From contig JBAUMF010000049.1 of the NCBI GenBank assembly GCA_049578545.1, forward strand, positions 1 through 64,000: a stretch of DNA of 64,000 nt, given 5' to 3'. The notes under the pieces are model-generated. The model searched no databases. It had not been told where the DNA came from and worked only from the letters and a program-made list of their open reading frames with translations. Position 1 is the first letter of the stretch. Each line of letters opens with the position of its first letter. Of the stretch, positions 8,050 to 16,093 are shown piece by piece. Source of the DNA: DASQBT01 sp049578545 (lineage in GTDB: Bacteria; Pseudomonadota; Gammaproteobacteria; Burkholderiales; Thiobacillaceae). Both the position numbers and the translations under genes were made by a program.

Positions 8050-8622
8050 TCAGGCGTTCAAGTTAATTGCTATCACATGCACCGGCAAGCCGGTGCGGTC
8101 GTCGAATTCTGCAGCAGCTTCGATCGCCCGGCGTGCTATCTGTTCGGCTGTAAGCTGCGAAGGATACAGCGCAAACATCGCACCCAGTGCCAGTTCGGAG
8201 CCACTACCATAAGCATAGAAACGGGAAAACTCCTGAACAGAACGGTGCTCCGCCACACCGAAGATGCCCCGCGGATTTGCAATCAGCACATCCATCTGAC
8301 TGGACTCGATATCGTCATCCTTGTCTTCACCCGACTGCAGAAAATAGCGATCCTTCAGGACGGCATGCAATTGTTGCCAGGTGCGAAATATTCCCGCAAC
8401 ACCGGAGAAGTCAGCCTCAACATCCTTCTGGGCGAAATAATCCTTCAAGATGGAAATGAATGTGGTGTAGCCGGTGACCGCAATCAGGTTGTCCCCGACC
8501 TGAAGAATCTTGCCGTGATTAACCACATAGTCAGCAGACTCTTTGATCGAACCCCACTTGGTCAGGGTATCCGCCGCTATCGCTGCTGCACCATTCTTCT
8601 TGACCACCACAAGGGTTGTCAT
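8050..8622 (-). CDS. Proteasome-like peptidase BPH (betaproteobacterial proteasome homologue)
   Basis: Ntn-hydrolase of the proteasome beta/HslV superfamily. After removal of Met1 the chain begins TTLVVVKKNG, with Thr1 as nucleophile and Asp17 in AADT, as in HslV and the proteasome. Lys37 in NHGKIL probably takes the place of Lys33. At 190 residues it is longer than HslV (about 175), with an insertion before the lysine and another near 100-115 (GEDKDDD). It therefore fits the BPH family described from Thiobacillus and Cupriavidus, which forms a double-ring 14-mer. No HslU-like ATPase lies in the window. The ribosome site GAGGTGAT is good. It is followed by yajQ. Confidence 0.8.
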   Translation of the reverse strand: MTTLVVVKKNGAAAIAADTLTKWGSIKESADYVVNHGKILQVGDNLIAVTGYTTFISILKDYFAQKDVEADFSGVAGIFRTWQQLHAVLKDRYFLQSGEDKDDDIESSQMDVLIANPRGIFGVAEHRSVQEFSRFYAYGSGSELALGAMFALYPSQLTAEQIARRAIEAAAEFDDRTGLPVHVIAINLNA

Positions 8623-8678
8623 TGCATCACCTCAAAACACATTAGCGACATAAGTCCCAGCAAAGGGTTGATGGCCAT

Positions 8679-8763
8679 GGCGCACGGTGCGCCGGAACCG
8701 GAGTGATGACGCGAGCCCACCATGATTCCGAGCACCATCCAACACAGCTACAGATCCATGCAG
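8679..8763 (+). repeat. GC-rich dispersed element, copy A
   Basis: It begins GGCGCACGGTGCGCC and continues with GGAACCGGAGTG. The first 27 bases match copy B (15960-15986) at 24 positions, and similarity continues through CATGATTCCGAGCACC and CAACACAGC. It lies between the BPH gene start and the ppnP stop, so it may affect the BPH promoter region. Confidence 0.6.
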
Positions 8764-8782
8764 CCGATTTACGGAATCTTGT

Positions 8783-9097
8783 TTAGCCAAAGTGGCAAAC
8801 ATAATGATACGGCTCGTTCAGCACTTCAATTTCGAAACTGGAATTGCCCGGCACAGTGAATGACTGGCCTGGACCATATTCCTTCCAGTCCTGATCACCG
8901 GGCAGTTTCACCCGGCAGCGTCCTTCGACGGTTTCCATGAGTTCCGGGACACCGGTATTGAAGGTCAACTTCGCCGGAAGGATCACACCGATCGACTTAC
9001 GGCTGCCATCAGCCCATTGCACAGTGTGCGACACACACTTTCCATCGAAGTAGACGTTGGCCTTTTTAAACACTGCTACATTGTCAAACTGGGACAT
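8783..9097 (-). CDS. ppnP: Pyrimidine/purine nucleoside phosphorylase PpnP
   Basis: A 104-residue cupin-like protein of the former DUF1255 (YaiE) family, which phosphorolyses a range of nucleosides to base and ribose-1-phosphate. Recognised from FDGKCVSHTV, the ILPAKLTFNT segment, METVEGRCRVKLPG and the C-terminal YHYVCHFG. The length is that of the family. A ribosome site AAGGAAAT precedes the ATG. It ends the arginine operon, 3 bp after argG, so it is probably co-transcribed with it. Confidence 0.93.
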   Translation of the reverse strand: MSQFDNVAVFKKANVYFDGKCVSHTVQWADGSRKSIGVILPAKLTFNTGVPELMETVEGRCRVKLPGDQDWKEYGPGQSFTVPGNSSFEIEVLNEPYHYVCHFG

Positions 9098-9099
9098 GC

Positions 9100-10323
9100 T
9101 TATTTCCTTCTCGCTTCAAGTTGAGCCGCGATCCGCATACGCAAGGCATTGAGCTTGATGAATCCCCCCGCATCCTTTTGATCATATGCACCCGCATCAT
9201 CCTCAAACGTGGCAATGGTCGCATCAAACAGTGAATCCGTATTGGAATCACGGCCCGCCACAATCACATTGCCCTTATAGAGCTTGAGCCTAACCCAGCC
9301 GTTTACATGCTGCTGCGTATGATCAATCAGGGCCTGCAAGGCAAGGCGTTCCGGGCTCCACCAGTATCCGTTATAGATCAGGCTGGCATAGCGCGGCATG
9401 AGATCATCTTTCAGATGCGCCACTTCCCGATCCAGCGTCAGTGACTCGATGGCGCGATGGGCACGCAGCATGATCGTTCCACCCGGCGTCTCGTAACAGC
9501 CCCTGGACTTCATGCCGACGTAGCGATTCTCAACCAGGTCAAGCCGGCCAATGCCATGCGTGCCTCCGAGCTCATTGAGCATGGCCAGCAATGCCGCCGG
9601 ACTCATTCGGGTTCCGTTCAGCGCTACCGGATCGCCTTTCTCGAATTCGATATCCAGATACTCGGCTGCATCAGGCGCATTCTCCGGAGACACCGTCCAG
9701 CGCCACATGTCCTCTTCCGCTTCGGCCGCCGGATCTTCCAGATGGCGTCCTTCATAGGAAATGTGCAAAAGATTCGCATCCATGGAATAGGGACTGCCAC
9801 CCTGCCGATGCTTCATCTCTATCGGGATACCATGTTGCTCGGCGTAGGCAAGGAGTTTCTCACGGGACAGCAAATCCCACTCCCTCCAGGGAGCAATGAT
9901 CTTGATTCCCGGTTTCAGCGCATACGCGCCCAACTCAAATCTCACCTGGTCATTGCCCTTGCCGGTGGCACCATGGGAAATGGTATCGGCACCAGTCTGA
10001 TTGGCGATCTCGATCAGACGCTTGGCAATAAGGGGACGAGCGATTGAAGTTCCCAGCAGGTATTCCCCTTCGTACACCGTATTGGCATGGAACATCGGAA
10101 ACACGAAATCCCGAACGAATTCCTCTTTCAGATCTTCGATAAAGATTTCCTTCACGCCAAACTTCTGTGCTTTGACACGGGCAGGCTCCAGTTCCTCGCC
10201 CTGTCCAATATCAGCGGTGAACGTAACGACATCGCAGCTGTATGTATCCTGCAGCCATTTCAGGATGACAGAGGTATCCAATCCGCCTGAATAGGCGAGA
10301 ACGACTTTCTTAACATCACTCAT
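9100..10323 (-). CDS. argG: Argininosuccinate synthase
   Basis: Joins citrulline and aspartate with ATP in arginine synthesis. The N-terminal ATP pyrophosphatase loop AYSGGLDTSV follows directly after the start. The family motifs GATGKGNDQVRFE and SPYSMDANLLHISYEG are present. The ATG at 10323 (MSDVKKVVLAYS) gives 407 residues, as usual. A GTG four codons upstream is also open. It follows the DUF2283 gene directly. Confidence 0.97.
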   Translation of the reverse strand: MSDVKKVVLAYSGGLDTSVILKWLQDTYSCDVVTFTADIGQGEELEPARVKAQKFGVKEIFIEDLKEEFVRDFVFPMFHANTVYEGEYLLGTSIARPLIAKRLIEIANQTGADTISHGATGKGNDQVRFELGAYALKPGIKIIAPWREWDLLSREKLLAYAEQHGIPIEMKHRQGGSPYSMDANLLHISYEGRHLEDPAAEAEEDMWRWTVSPENAPDAAEYLDIEFEKGDPVALNGTRMSPAALLAMLNELGGTHGIGRLDLVENRYVGMKSRGCYETPGGTIMLRAHRAIESLTLDREVAHLKDDLMPRYASLIYNGYWWSPERLALQALIDHTQQHVNGWVRLKLYKGNVIVAGRDSNTDSLFDATIATFEDDAGAYDQKDAGGFIKLNALRMRIAAQLEARRK

Positions 10324-10335
10324 TTTTTGGCTCAC

Positions 10336-10575
10336 TTAATGGGTATTGCCGGACTGACTGCGGTCGATGACTTCAACCTGACCGGGAAAATTGGCGACCC
10401 TCAGTAGATCCAGACGACTTTTTTCACTTATCTTCTCGATCTCGATTCCAACAAGCCGACCATCCGCTGATATATTCAGAACAAGACCTGGATGTGCCTC
10501 CCATGCATGCTCGGCATTATCAGGGGTCAACTCCAAATAAAGAGAATCCATGTCCTTGAAGTAAACAAAGTTCAC
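10336..10575 (-). CDS. DUF2283 family protein inside the arginine operon
   Basis: A 79-residue DUF2283 protein, recognised by the pattern YFKDMDSLYLEL, a short acidic stretch, and LNISADGRLVGIEI. The function is unknown. The start overlaps the argF stop by 4 bp (ATGA) and the argG start follows within 12 bp, so it is translationally coupled into the argD-argF-argG operon. Members are often found as solitary small genes. This fixed place between two arginine genes suggests, but does not prove, a link to the pathway. Confidence 0.85.
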   Translation of the reverse strand: MNFVYFKDMDSLYLELTPDNAEHAWEAHPGLVLNISADGRLVGIEIEKISEKSRLDLLRVANFPGQVEVIDRSQSGNTH

Positions 10576-11507
10576 GCGCTATCTCCCTCGTTGCTGATCC
10601 GGCCCATCAAAAGGTATTCCATCAAAGCTTTCTGGGTGTGCAATCGATTTTCAGCTTCATCCCAAACCACGCTTTGCTTGCCGTCGATCACCTCTGCTGC
10701 CACCTCTTCGCCACGGTGCGCAGGCAGGCAGTGCATGAAGACTGCGTCAGGGTTGGCAATCTTCATCATATCGACGTCAACCTGCCAGTCGGCAAACGCC
10801 TTCATACGCGCTTCATTTTCTGCTTCAAAACCCATGCTGGTCCACACATCCGTCGTTACCAGATCGGCGCCCTTGCAGGCATCCATCGGGTCGGCAAAGC
10901 TTTCAAAGTTGGCCGTACCGTACAAGCCGGCTCGTTCAGGCTCGACTTCATAGCCAGGCGGGGTGGAGACATGCACATTGAAGCCCAACGCCTCGGCGGC
11001 CTGCAGCCAGGTATTACACATGTTATTGGAATCGCCCACCCACGCTACGGTCTTGCGGTGAATGTCGCCACGGTGTTCAATGAAGGTGAATATATCCGCC
11101 AGCACCTGGCAGGGATGGTATTCGTTGGTCAGGCCATTGATCACCGGCACACGGGAATGCGCTGCGAATCGTTCGATGATCTCCTGCTCAAAGGTCCGGA
11201 TCATGACAATGTCCACCATGCGGGAAATCACCTCGGCCGCATCTTCCACTGGCTCACCACGCCCTAATTGCGTATCCCGGGTATTGAGGTATATGGCTGC
11301 CCCGCCCAGTTGGTGCATTCCTGCTTCGAAAGACAGACGAGTACGCGTGGAACTCTTCTCGAAAATCATCGCCAGCGTCCGGTCTGTCAGCGGATGATAT
11401 TTTTCGTAAGTCTTAAAGCGGGCCTTGATGATCCGCGCGCGCAGGAAAAGGTATTCGACCTCTTCGCGGGTCAGGTCCTTGAATTGGAGGAAATGCCTGG
11501 CTGCCAT
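10572..11507 (-). CDS. argF: Ornithine carbamoyltransferase
   Basis: Makes citrulline from ornithine and carbamoyl phosphate. The carbamoyl-phosphate motif SSTRTR, HPCQVLAD and the ornithine-side HCLPAHRGEE are all present, and the length of 311 residues is normal. The start ATG shares a base with the argD stop (TAATG) and the stop overlaps the DUF2283 start, so these genes are tightly coupled. Confidence 0.97.
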   Translation of the reverse strand: MAARHFLQFKDLTREEVEYLFLRARIIKARFKTYEKYHPLTDRTLAMIFEKSSTRTRLSFEAGMHQLGGAAIYLNTRDTQLGRGEPVEDAAEVISRMVDIVMIRTFEQEIIERFAAHSRVPVINGLTNEYHPCQVLADIFTFIEHRGDIHRKTVAWVGDSNNMCNTWLQAAEALGFNVHVSTPPGYEVEPERAGLYGTANFESFADPMDACKGADLVTTDVWTSMGFEAENEARMKAFADWQVDVDMMKIANPDAVFMHCLPAHRGEEVAAEVIDGKQSVVWDEAENRLHTQKALMEYLLMGRISNEGDSA

Positions 11508-12691
11508 TAGGCCGCCTGCGTGAGAAATTCAGTAATTAATTGGGCCACGCCAGCAACCATTTCACCAGCCTGTGCTTCACTCAATACAAGCGGCGGGACC
11601 AGCCGAACCACATTGTCTGAAGTCACATTGATCAGTAGCCCCTTGTTGTCCCTTGCCTGAGCGACAAGCTCACTGCAGGAACGATCCAATTCAATTCCTA
11701 TCATGAGTCCCTGCCCCCGAATCTCGACTACGCCCGGCAACTCTGCAAGTGCCTTATGTAATGCATGCACAATGCCGTGTCCAACTTTGACCGCATTGTC
11801 TATCAACTTTTCCTGCTCTATCGCATCCAGGGTCGCAAGTGCTGCTGCACAAGCCAGGGGATTGCCCCCAAAAGTGGAACCATGATTGCCGGGTTTGAAG
11901 ATATCTGCCACTGTTCCCCTGCCCAGGCAGGCCCCGATAGGTACCCCCGAACCCAAGCCTTTGGCCAGGGTCATCACATCCGGCATGACGTCGGTATGCT
12001 GGAATGCAAACCACTTCCCGGTTCTGCCCATGCCCGTTTGGACTTCATCCAGCATCAGCAGCAGGCCGAATTCGTCACTGATCTTTCTCAGTTCGGCAAG
12101 ATAGTCCGCAGCCGCCGTGTTGATTCCACCTTCGCCCTGAACAGGCTCAACCAATATGGCAACCACGTCCCTATTTTTTTCAGCCACCTGACGAACAGCC
12201 TGCACATCGTTAAACGGAACGCGTGCAAATCCGCCCAGCAGCGGCTCAAACCCGGCCTGTATCTTGCGGCTGCCCGTAGCCGACAGCGTTGCCATGGTCC
12301 GGCCATGAAACGACTTTTCCATGACGATGATGGTGGGATTGTCGATGCCCTTCTCGTGTCCATAAAGGCGAGCAAGTTTGATCGCTGCTTCATTGGCCTC
12401 GCAGCCCGAATTGCAGAAAAACACGCGATCCATTCCGGACAGCTGGCACAGGCGATCAGACAGCTGTTCCTGGCGCCGCACCCTATACAAGTTTGACGAG
12501 TGAATCAGCATGGCCGCCTGTTCGGAGATTGCCTTCACCAGGGCAGGGTGACCATGGCCCAGGGTATTTACTGCCACGCCAGCGACGCCATCCAAGTAGC
12601 GCTTGCCGGTTTCATCCCACAAATAGGCGCCCTCCCCCCTGACAAACGCCAGGGGCTGACGGGCATAGGTATTCATCAAATGATCTGTCAT
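11507..12691 (-). CDS. argD: Acetylornithine aminotransferase
   Basis: PLP-dependent class III aminotransferase that converts N-acetylglutamate semialdehyde to acetylornithine. The PLP lysine is in TLAKGLGSGVPIGA and the aspartate in LLMLDEVQTGMGRTG. The ATG at 12691 (MTDHLMNTYARQP) gives 394 residues, and the open frame above it is not family-like. It opens the arginine operon on the minus strand. An intrinsic terminator at 12711-12732 separates it from the upstream membrane gene, so its promoter lies within about 20 bp of the start or in the terminator region, or the operon depends on read-through. Confidence 0.96.
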   Translation of the reverse strand: MTDHLMNTYARQPLAFVRGEGAYLWDETGKRYLDGVAGVAVNTLGHGHPALVKAISEQAAMLIHSSNLYRVRRQEQLSDRLCQLSGMDRVFFCNSGCEANEAAIKLARLYGHEKGIDNPTIIVMEKSFHGRTMATLSATGSRKIQAGFEPLLGGFARVPFNDVQAVRQVAEKNRDVVAILVEPVQGEGGINTAAADYLAELRKISDEFGLLLMLDEVQTGMGRTGKWFAFQHTDVMPDVMTLAKGLGSGVPIGACLGRGTVADIFKPGNHGSTFGGNPLACAAALATLDAIEQEKLIDNAVKVGHGIVHALHKALAELPGVVEIRGQGLMIGIELDRSCSELVAQARDNKGLLINVTSDNVVRLVPPLVLSEAQAGEMVAGVAQLITEFLTQAA

Positions 12692-12710
12692 GGTGCTGCC
12701 TGAAAATAGA

Positions 12711-12732
12711 CACGGCGGCCCAAGCCGCCGTG
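12711..12732 (-). terminator. Hairpin terminator before argD
   Basis: A perfect 8-bp stem CACGGCGG / CCGCCGTG with a six-base loop lies between the membrane gene ending at 12755 and argD. On the minus strand it is followed by TCTATTTTC, a modest U-rich tail. It may act as a partial terminator or attenuator of the arginine operon. Confidence 0.55.
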
Positions 12733-12754
12733 CTGCACGATCCAATAAATGAAA

Positions 12755-13252
12755 TTATAGGCCGAAAATCGCCCTGTGAGACCAGCCGCCTGCCATGAAA
12801 AACAACATGGGGATGGACAGCATGGTATTCGTCCGCGAAGCCAGGAAGGCCAGTCTGCGAGCCTTGTTCTTTTCTTCATCGCTTGCCTGGACCATGCCGA
12901 GGATCTTCTTCTGATTGGGCCAGATCAGGACCCAGACATTAAACAGCATGATGGTACCCAGCCATGCGCCGATGCCGATGCCCGCCATGCCGTTTGAAAG
13001 GGTAAAGGCACTGCCGAACTGGTTGCCCAGCAGGGATGCGCCAGCCAACCAGGTGACTACAGCCGACCAGCGGAAGAAGAGCAACGCCCTTGGCGCAACA
13101 TGCTTGGTAATGCCGGCTCCGGTTCCATCGGCACTTGCCGCCTTGAGTGCAGCAACCTGTACGAAATTGAAGTAATAGAGCAGGCCAATCCACATTACGC
13201 CAGACATGAAGTGGATCCAGCGGGACAACGCAGGAACGATTTCCATTTCCAT
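12755..13252 (-). CDS. Membrane protein of the Urate_ox_N (PuuD N-terminal) family
   Basis: A 165-residue integral membrane protein with four predicted helices (about 10-32, 55-76, 87-112 and 141-160). It resembles the membrane domain of the urate hydroxylase PuuD family but lacks the cytochrome c domain that completes PuuD. Histidines in IHFMSG and near the C-terminal WSHRAIF could be haem ligands (inference). No purine-catabolism gene is near, so urate oxidation is unlikely. A 31-residue membrane protein gene precedes it by 21 bp. Confidence 0.8.
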   Translation of the reverse strand: MEMEIVPALSRWIHFMSGVMWIGLLYYFNFVQVAALKAASADGTGAGITKHVAPRALLFFRWSAVVTWLAGASLLGNQFGSAFTLSNGMAGIGIGAWLGTIMLFNVWVLIWPNQKKILGMVQASDEEKNKARRLAFLASRTNTMLSIPMLFFMAGGWSHRAIFGL

Positions 13253-13273
13253 TTTCTTACTCTCCCGGATTAT

Positions 13274-13369
13274 TCAAGCCAAAAAGTGTTTAACGAAAAT
13301 ATACAGTACGGCCGTGAGAATCAGGCCCGAAATTACGGTGCCCCACAGAGTGTCAAGCGGATTTTTCAT
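13274..13369 (-). CDS. 31-residue single-helix membrane protein
   Basis: MKNPLDTLWGTVISGLILTA begins a 31-residue product with one transmembrane helix (about 10-28) and a short cytoplasmic head. It has the best ribosome site of its neighbourhood, AGGAGG five bases before the ATG at 13369, and ends 21 bp before the Urate_ox_N gene. Size, start signal and placement suggest a real small subunit or assembly partner of that membrane protein, by analogy with small subunits of oxidases. I do not recognise a named family. Confidence 0.6.
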   Translation of the reverse strand: MKNPLDTLWGTVISGLILTAVLYIFVKHFLA

Positions 13370-13496
13370 GGTTGTCCTCCTGGAATAGTTGATTAATTTG
13401 GTCGGCAATTGAGGCGCAAGTATCAACTTATTTATCCTGAATATCAAGGCAGATGCAGTCCAGCGCCAGCAGTGCCCTAAGTTGAGAGATGCCGAC

Positions 13497-13853
13497 ATGC
13501 TAGAATCCGCAAAAATCGCCTGTTTACATATGCCTGACGCCAAACCCAACGAAATTATCATTCGAGGAATCACCACCTCCGGGCGAACCTTTCGCCCCAG
13601 TGATTGGGCGGAACGCCTTGCCGGTATTCTTTCAACCTTTGATGAAGACAATCGCCTCGGCTATTCGCCCTGCGTAAAGCCTACAACCCTTGACGGCGTC
13701 AAGTGCGTTGTCGTCAGCAAACGGCTCAAGGAACTCGACGAACGAGCCTACAATTTCCTACTCGGTTTTGGTCGCGAGAATGACCTTGCGATCGAAGACG
13801 GCGACTCCCATCCGCCGCCACCCCCCACCAGCACGACAACAACGAACGCGTAG
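13497..13853 (+). CDS. DUF3579 family protein
   Basis: A betaproteobacterial family of unknown function. Recognised from IIRGITTSGRTFRPSDWAER, followed by a GYSPCVKP segment that includes the conserved cysteine. Length is 118 residues with the ATG at 13497, preceded by a GAGAG ribosome site. An ATG at 13530 (MPDAKPNEIIIRG) matches family N-termini as well but has no ribosome site. The tail is a Pro-rich then Thr-rich stretch (PPPPP, STTTT), probably disordered. It runs towards rpsT, with a shared terminator between them. Confidence 0.8.
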   Translation: MLESAKIACLHMPDAKPNEIIIRGITTSGRTFRPSDWAERLAGILSTFDEDNRLGYSPCVKPTTLDGVKCVVVSKRLKELDERAYNFLLGFGRENDLAIEDGDSHPPPPPTSTTTTNA

Positions 13854-13860
13854 GCCACAA

Positions 13861-13893
13861 ATTGAAACGCCGGGGAAGTCCCGGCGTTTCAAT
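13861..13893. terminator. Bidirectional terminator between DUF3579 and rpsT
   Basis: A perfect 14-bp inverted repeat, ATTGAAACGCCGGG / CCCGGCGTTTCAAT with a five-base loop, lies between the convergent stops at 13853 and 13911. The outer AT-rich part of the stem gives a U-rich 3' side on both strands, so it can end transcripts from either direction. Confidence 0.8.
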
Positions 13894-13910
13894 TGAAGCT
13901 TGCTTTGGCT

Positions 13911-14174
13911 TCAGGCCATGGCCTTGATGGCCTGAGCCAGACGGCTCTTGTGACGCGCTGCCTTGTTCTTGTGAATAATCTTCTTCTCGGCAATTCGATC
14001 GATCACGCTCATCGAAGACTGGAAAACTGCCGCCGCCGCCGCCTTGTCGCCTGCCTGCACGGCCGCACTGACTTTTTTGATCGCAGTGCGCAATTCGGAA
14101 CGCTGGGCCATGTTATGGCCACGCGCTGCGACGGCCTGGCGGGCCCGCTTGCGGGCCTGGGCGGTATTCGCCAT
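13911..14174 (-). CDS. rpsT: 30S ribosomal protein S20
   Basis: An 87-residue basic protein of the small subunit, helix-rich. MANTAQARKRARQA at the start and HKNKAARHKSRLAQAIKA at the end are family signatures. The ribosome site TAGGAG precedes the ATG. It is divergent from murJ with a 140-bp gap, as in many betaproteobacteria, and is followed by a strong terminator. Confidence 0.97.
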   Translation of the reverse strand: MANTAQARKRARQAVAARGHNMAQRSELRTAIKKVSAAVQAGDKAAAAAVFQSSMSVIDRIAEKKIIHKNKAARHKSRLAQAIKAMA

Positions 14175-14314
14175 AAATCTGACTCCTAGAATCTGTTGAA
14201 CCGGATGATCCCGGAAAGCCGTGGATTATATGAGAAACATCCGTCCTTTCGCAAGCCCCGCTTGCAACGTGGATAAAGCCCGTCCAGAATGCGGCAACGC
14301 CGAAGCGACGCCCG

Positions 14315-15850
14315 ATGAATCTTCTAAAAGCCCTTGCCACCATCAGCAGTTTCACCCTGCTTTCACGTATTTCCGGATTCATTCGTGACACGCTCATTGC
14401 CAGAATCTTTGGTGCAGGCCTCTATACGGACGCTTTCTTTGTTGCATTCAAACTCCCCAATCTGCTGCGTCGCTTATTTGCTGAAGGTGCATTTTCTCAG
14501 GCATTTGTTCCCATATTGGCAGAATATAGAAACAAGAAGGGTGAAGATACAACCCGGATCCTGGCCAGCCAGGTGGCCTCGATTCTGACGCTTTCCCTCG
14601 TCACAGTTGCAATCCTCGGAGTACTTGGCGCCCCTATTCTCGTCTATATCAGCGCTCCCGGATTTGCCGATGAGCCAGCAAAATTTCATGTCACAGTATT
14701 ACTGACGCGCATCACCTTTCCCTACATCAGCTTCATATCGCTGGTCGCGCTGTCAGCCGGCATTCTCAATACCTGGAGCCGCTTTTCCATTCCCGCGTTC
14801 ACTCCAGTGCTGCTGAATGTGGCAATGATTCTCGCTGCCACGGTGTTGTCGCACCATGTTAACCCGCCGGTTCTGGCACTCGCTTGGGGCGTGTTACTGG
14901 GTGGGGTATTCCAACTGGCGTTCCAGATCCCCGCGTTGATCAAGATCGGCATGCTGCCCAGGCCCACCCTCAACTTTTCCGAGCCAGGAGTACGTCGGAT
15001 ATTGATGTTAATGGGCCCCGCAACCTTGGGTGTGTCAGTGGCCCAGATCAGCCTGCTCATCAATACCATCTTCGCTTCGTTTCTTGGCACCGGCAGTGTT
15101 TCCTGGCTCTACTATGCCGACCGGCTGATGGAGTTTCCCACCGGGATGCTCGGTGTTGCTCTCGGCACCATTCTCCTGCCCAGCCTTTCCAAACACTATG
15201 CGGACGAGTCACCGGAAGACTATTCCAGATTGCTGGACTGGGGGTTGCGACTCACCCTGCTCTTGGCACTGCCTGCCGCCGCCGCCCTGGCCGTGCTCGC
15301 CGTGCCGCTCATCTCCACCTTGTTTCTTTATGGCCAGTTCACGCCGAACGATTTGTGGATGACGCGGCAAGCGCTGATGGCTTATTCCGTAGGCTTGCTT
15401 GGATTGATTCTGATCAAGGTATTGGCTCCCGGCTTCTATGCCCGGCAAAACATTCGTACCCCCGTGAAAGTCGCGATCTTCACACTCATTGCCACACAAG
15501 CCATGAACCTCGTTTTCATCGGCCCGTTGAAGCATGCGGGGCTTGCCCTGGCCATCGGCCTGGGCGCCTGCCTGAATGCAGGGGCTCTCCTGTACCAGTT
15601 GCGCATACAACAAGTATTTACCCCACAACCCGGCTGGTACGCATTCTTCGCCAAGGTCGGCCTGGCCGTAGGCGCGATGAGTCTTGCCCTTTATTTTGCT
15701 TCGGGTGATGACAGTTTTTGGTTGCATAGCCGGTTTCACAGCCGCATTGTTTACCTGATGGGGCTCGTGGCATTGGGGGTGACTGTCTATTTTCTTGTGC
15801 TCTGGCTGGGCGGCGTGCGCTTGCGCCAGTTCTATCGCAAAGCTGCCTGA
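14315..15850 (+). CDS. murJ: Lipid II flippase MurJ
   Basis: A 511-residue MATE/MOP-superfamily membrane protein that moves lipid II across the inner membrane for peptidoglycan synthesis. It starts MNLLKALATISSFTLLSRIS and continues GFIRDTLIARIFG, typical of MurJ with its conserved Arg residues, and about 14 hydrophobic helices follow. It heads the block murJ-ribF-ileS-lspA-fkpB-ispH. The start lacks a strong ribosome site. Confidence 0.95.
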   Translation: MNLLKALATISSFTLLSRISGFIRDTLIARIFGAGLYTDAFFVAFKLPNLLRRLFAEGAFSQAFVPILAEYRNKKGEDTTRILASQVASILTLSLVTVAILGVLGAPILVYISAPGFADEPAKFHVTVLLTRITFPYISFISLVALSAGILNTWSRFSIPAFTPVLLNVAMILAATVLSHHVNPPVLALAWGVLLGGVFQLAFQIPALIKIGMLPRPTLNFSEPGVRRILMLMGPATLGVSVAQISLLINTIFASFLGTGSVSWLYYADRLMEFPTGMLGVALGTILLPSLSKHYADESPEDYSRLLDWGLRLTLLLALPAAAALAVLAVPLISTLFLYGQFTPNDLWMTRQALMAYSVGLLGLILIKVLAPGFYARQNIRTPVKVAIFTLIATQAMNLVFIGPLKHAGLALAIGLGACLNAGALLYQLRIQQVFTPQPGWYAFFAKVGLAVGAMSLALYFASGDDSFWLHSRFHSRIVYLMGLVALGVTVYFLVLWLGGVRLRQFYRKAA

Positions 15851-15959
15851 ACGAGCGAAAAGCCGCTAAAATTCAGCCTTTTAAGTTCGCAGTTCCGGTT
15901 CACCCTCAGCCGGTGACCATACATATTGGCAGAAATCGCGACGAGTAGTCGGCAGACGA

Positions 15960-16045
15960 GGCGCCCGGCGCGCAGGAACCGGAGTGTATGGAAGAAATGC
16001 ATGAGGATTTCAAGCGCCGCACAGCGCAGCCATCCAGGTGCGCAG
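15960..16045 (+). repeat. GC-rich dispersed element, copy B
   Basis: It begins GGCGCCCGGCGCGC and continues GGAACCGGAGTG, then ATGAGGATTTCAAGC and CAGCCATCCAGGTGC. It is related to copies A and C. It lies in the murJ-ribF gap and is open in the ribF frame, which extends that frame from 16094 back to 15926. This extension does not resemble any RibF N-terminus. Confidence 0.6.
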
Positions 16046-16093
16046 GAGAAGTTTTGTCGCCATGTATTCCGGACGCAGATATCCATAGACCTA

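Noticed and set aside
12755..13252. Complete urate hydroxylase PuuD
   Set aside because: The cytochrome c domain is missing and no purine-catabolism genes are nearby, so only the membrane-domain family is named.
15926..16093. N-terminal extension of RibF
   Set aside because: The extra 56 codons are encoded by repeat copy B and do not resemble RibF; the ATG at 16094 gives the family length.
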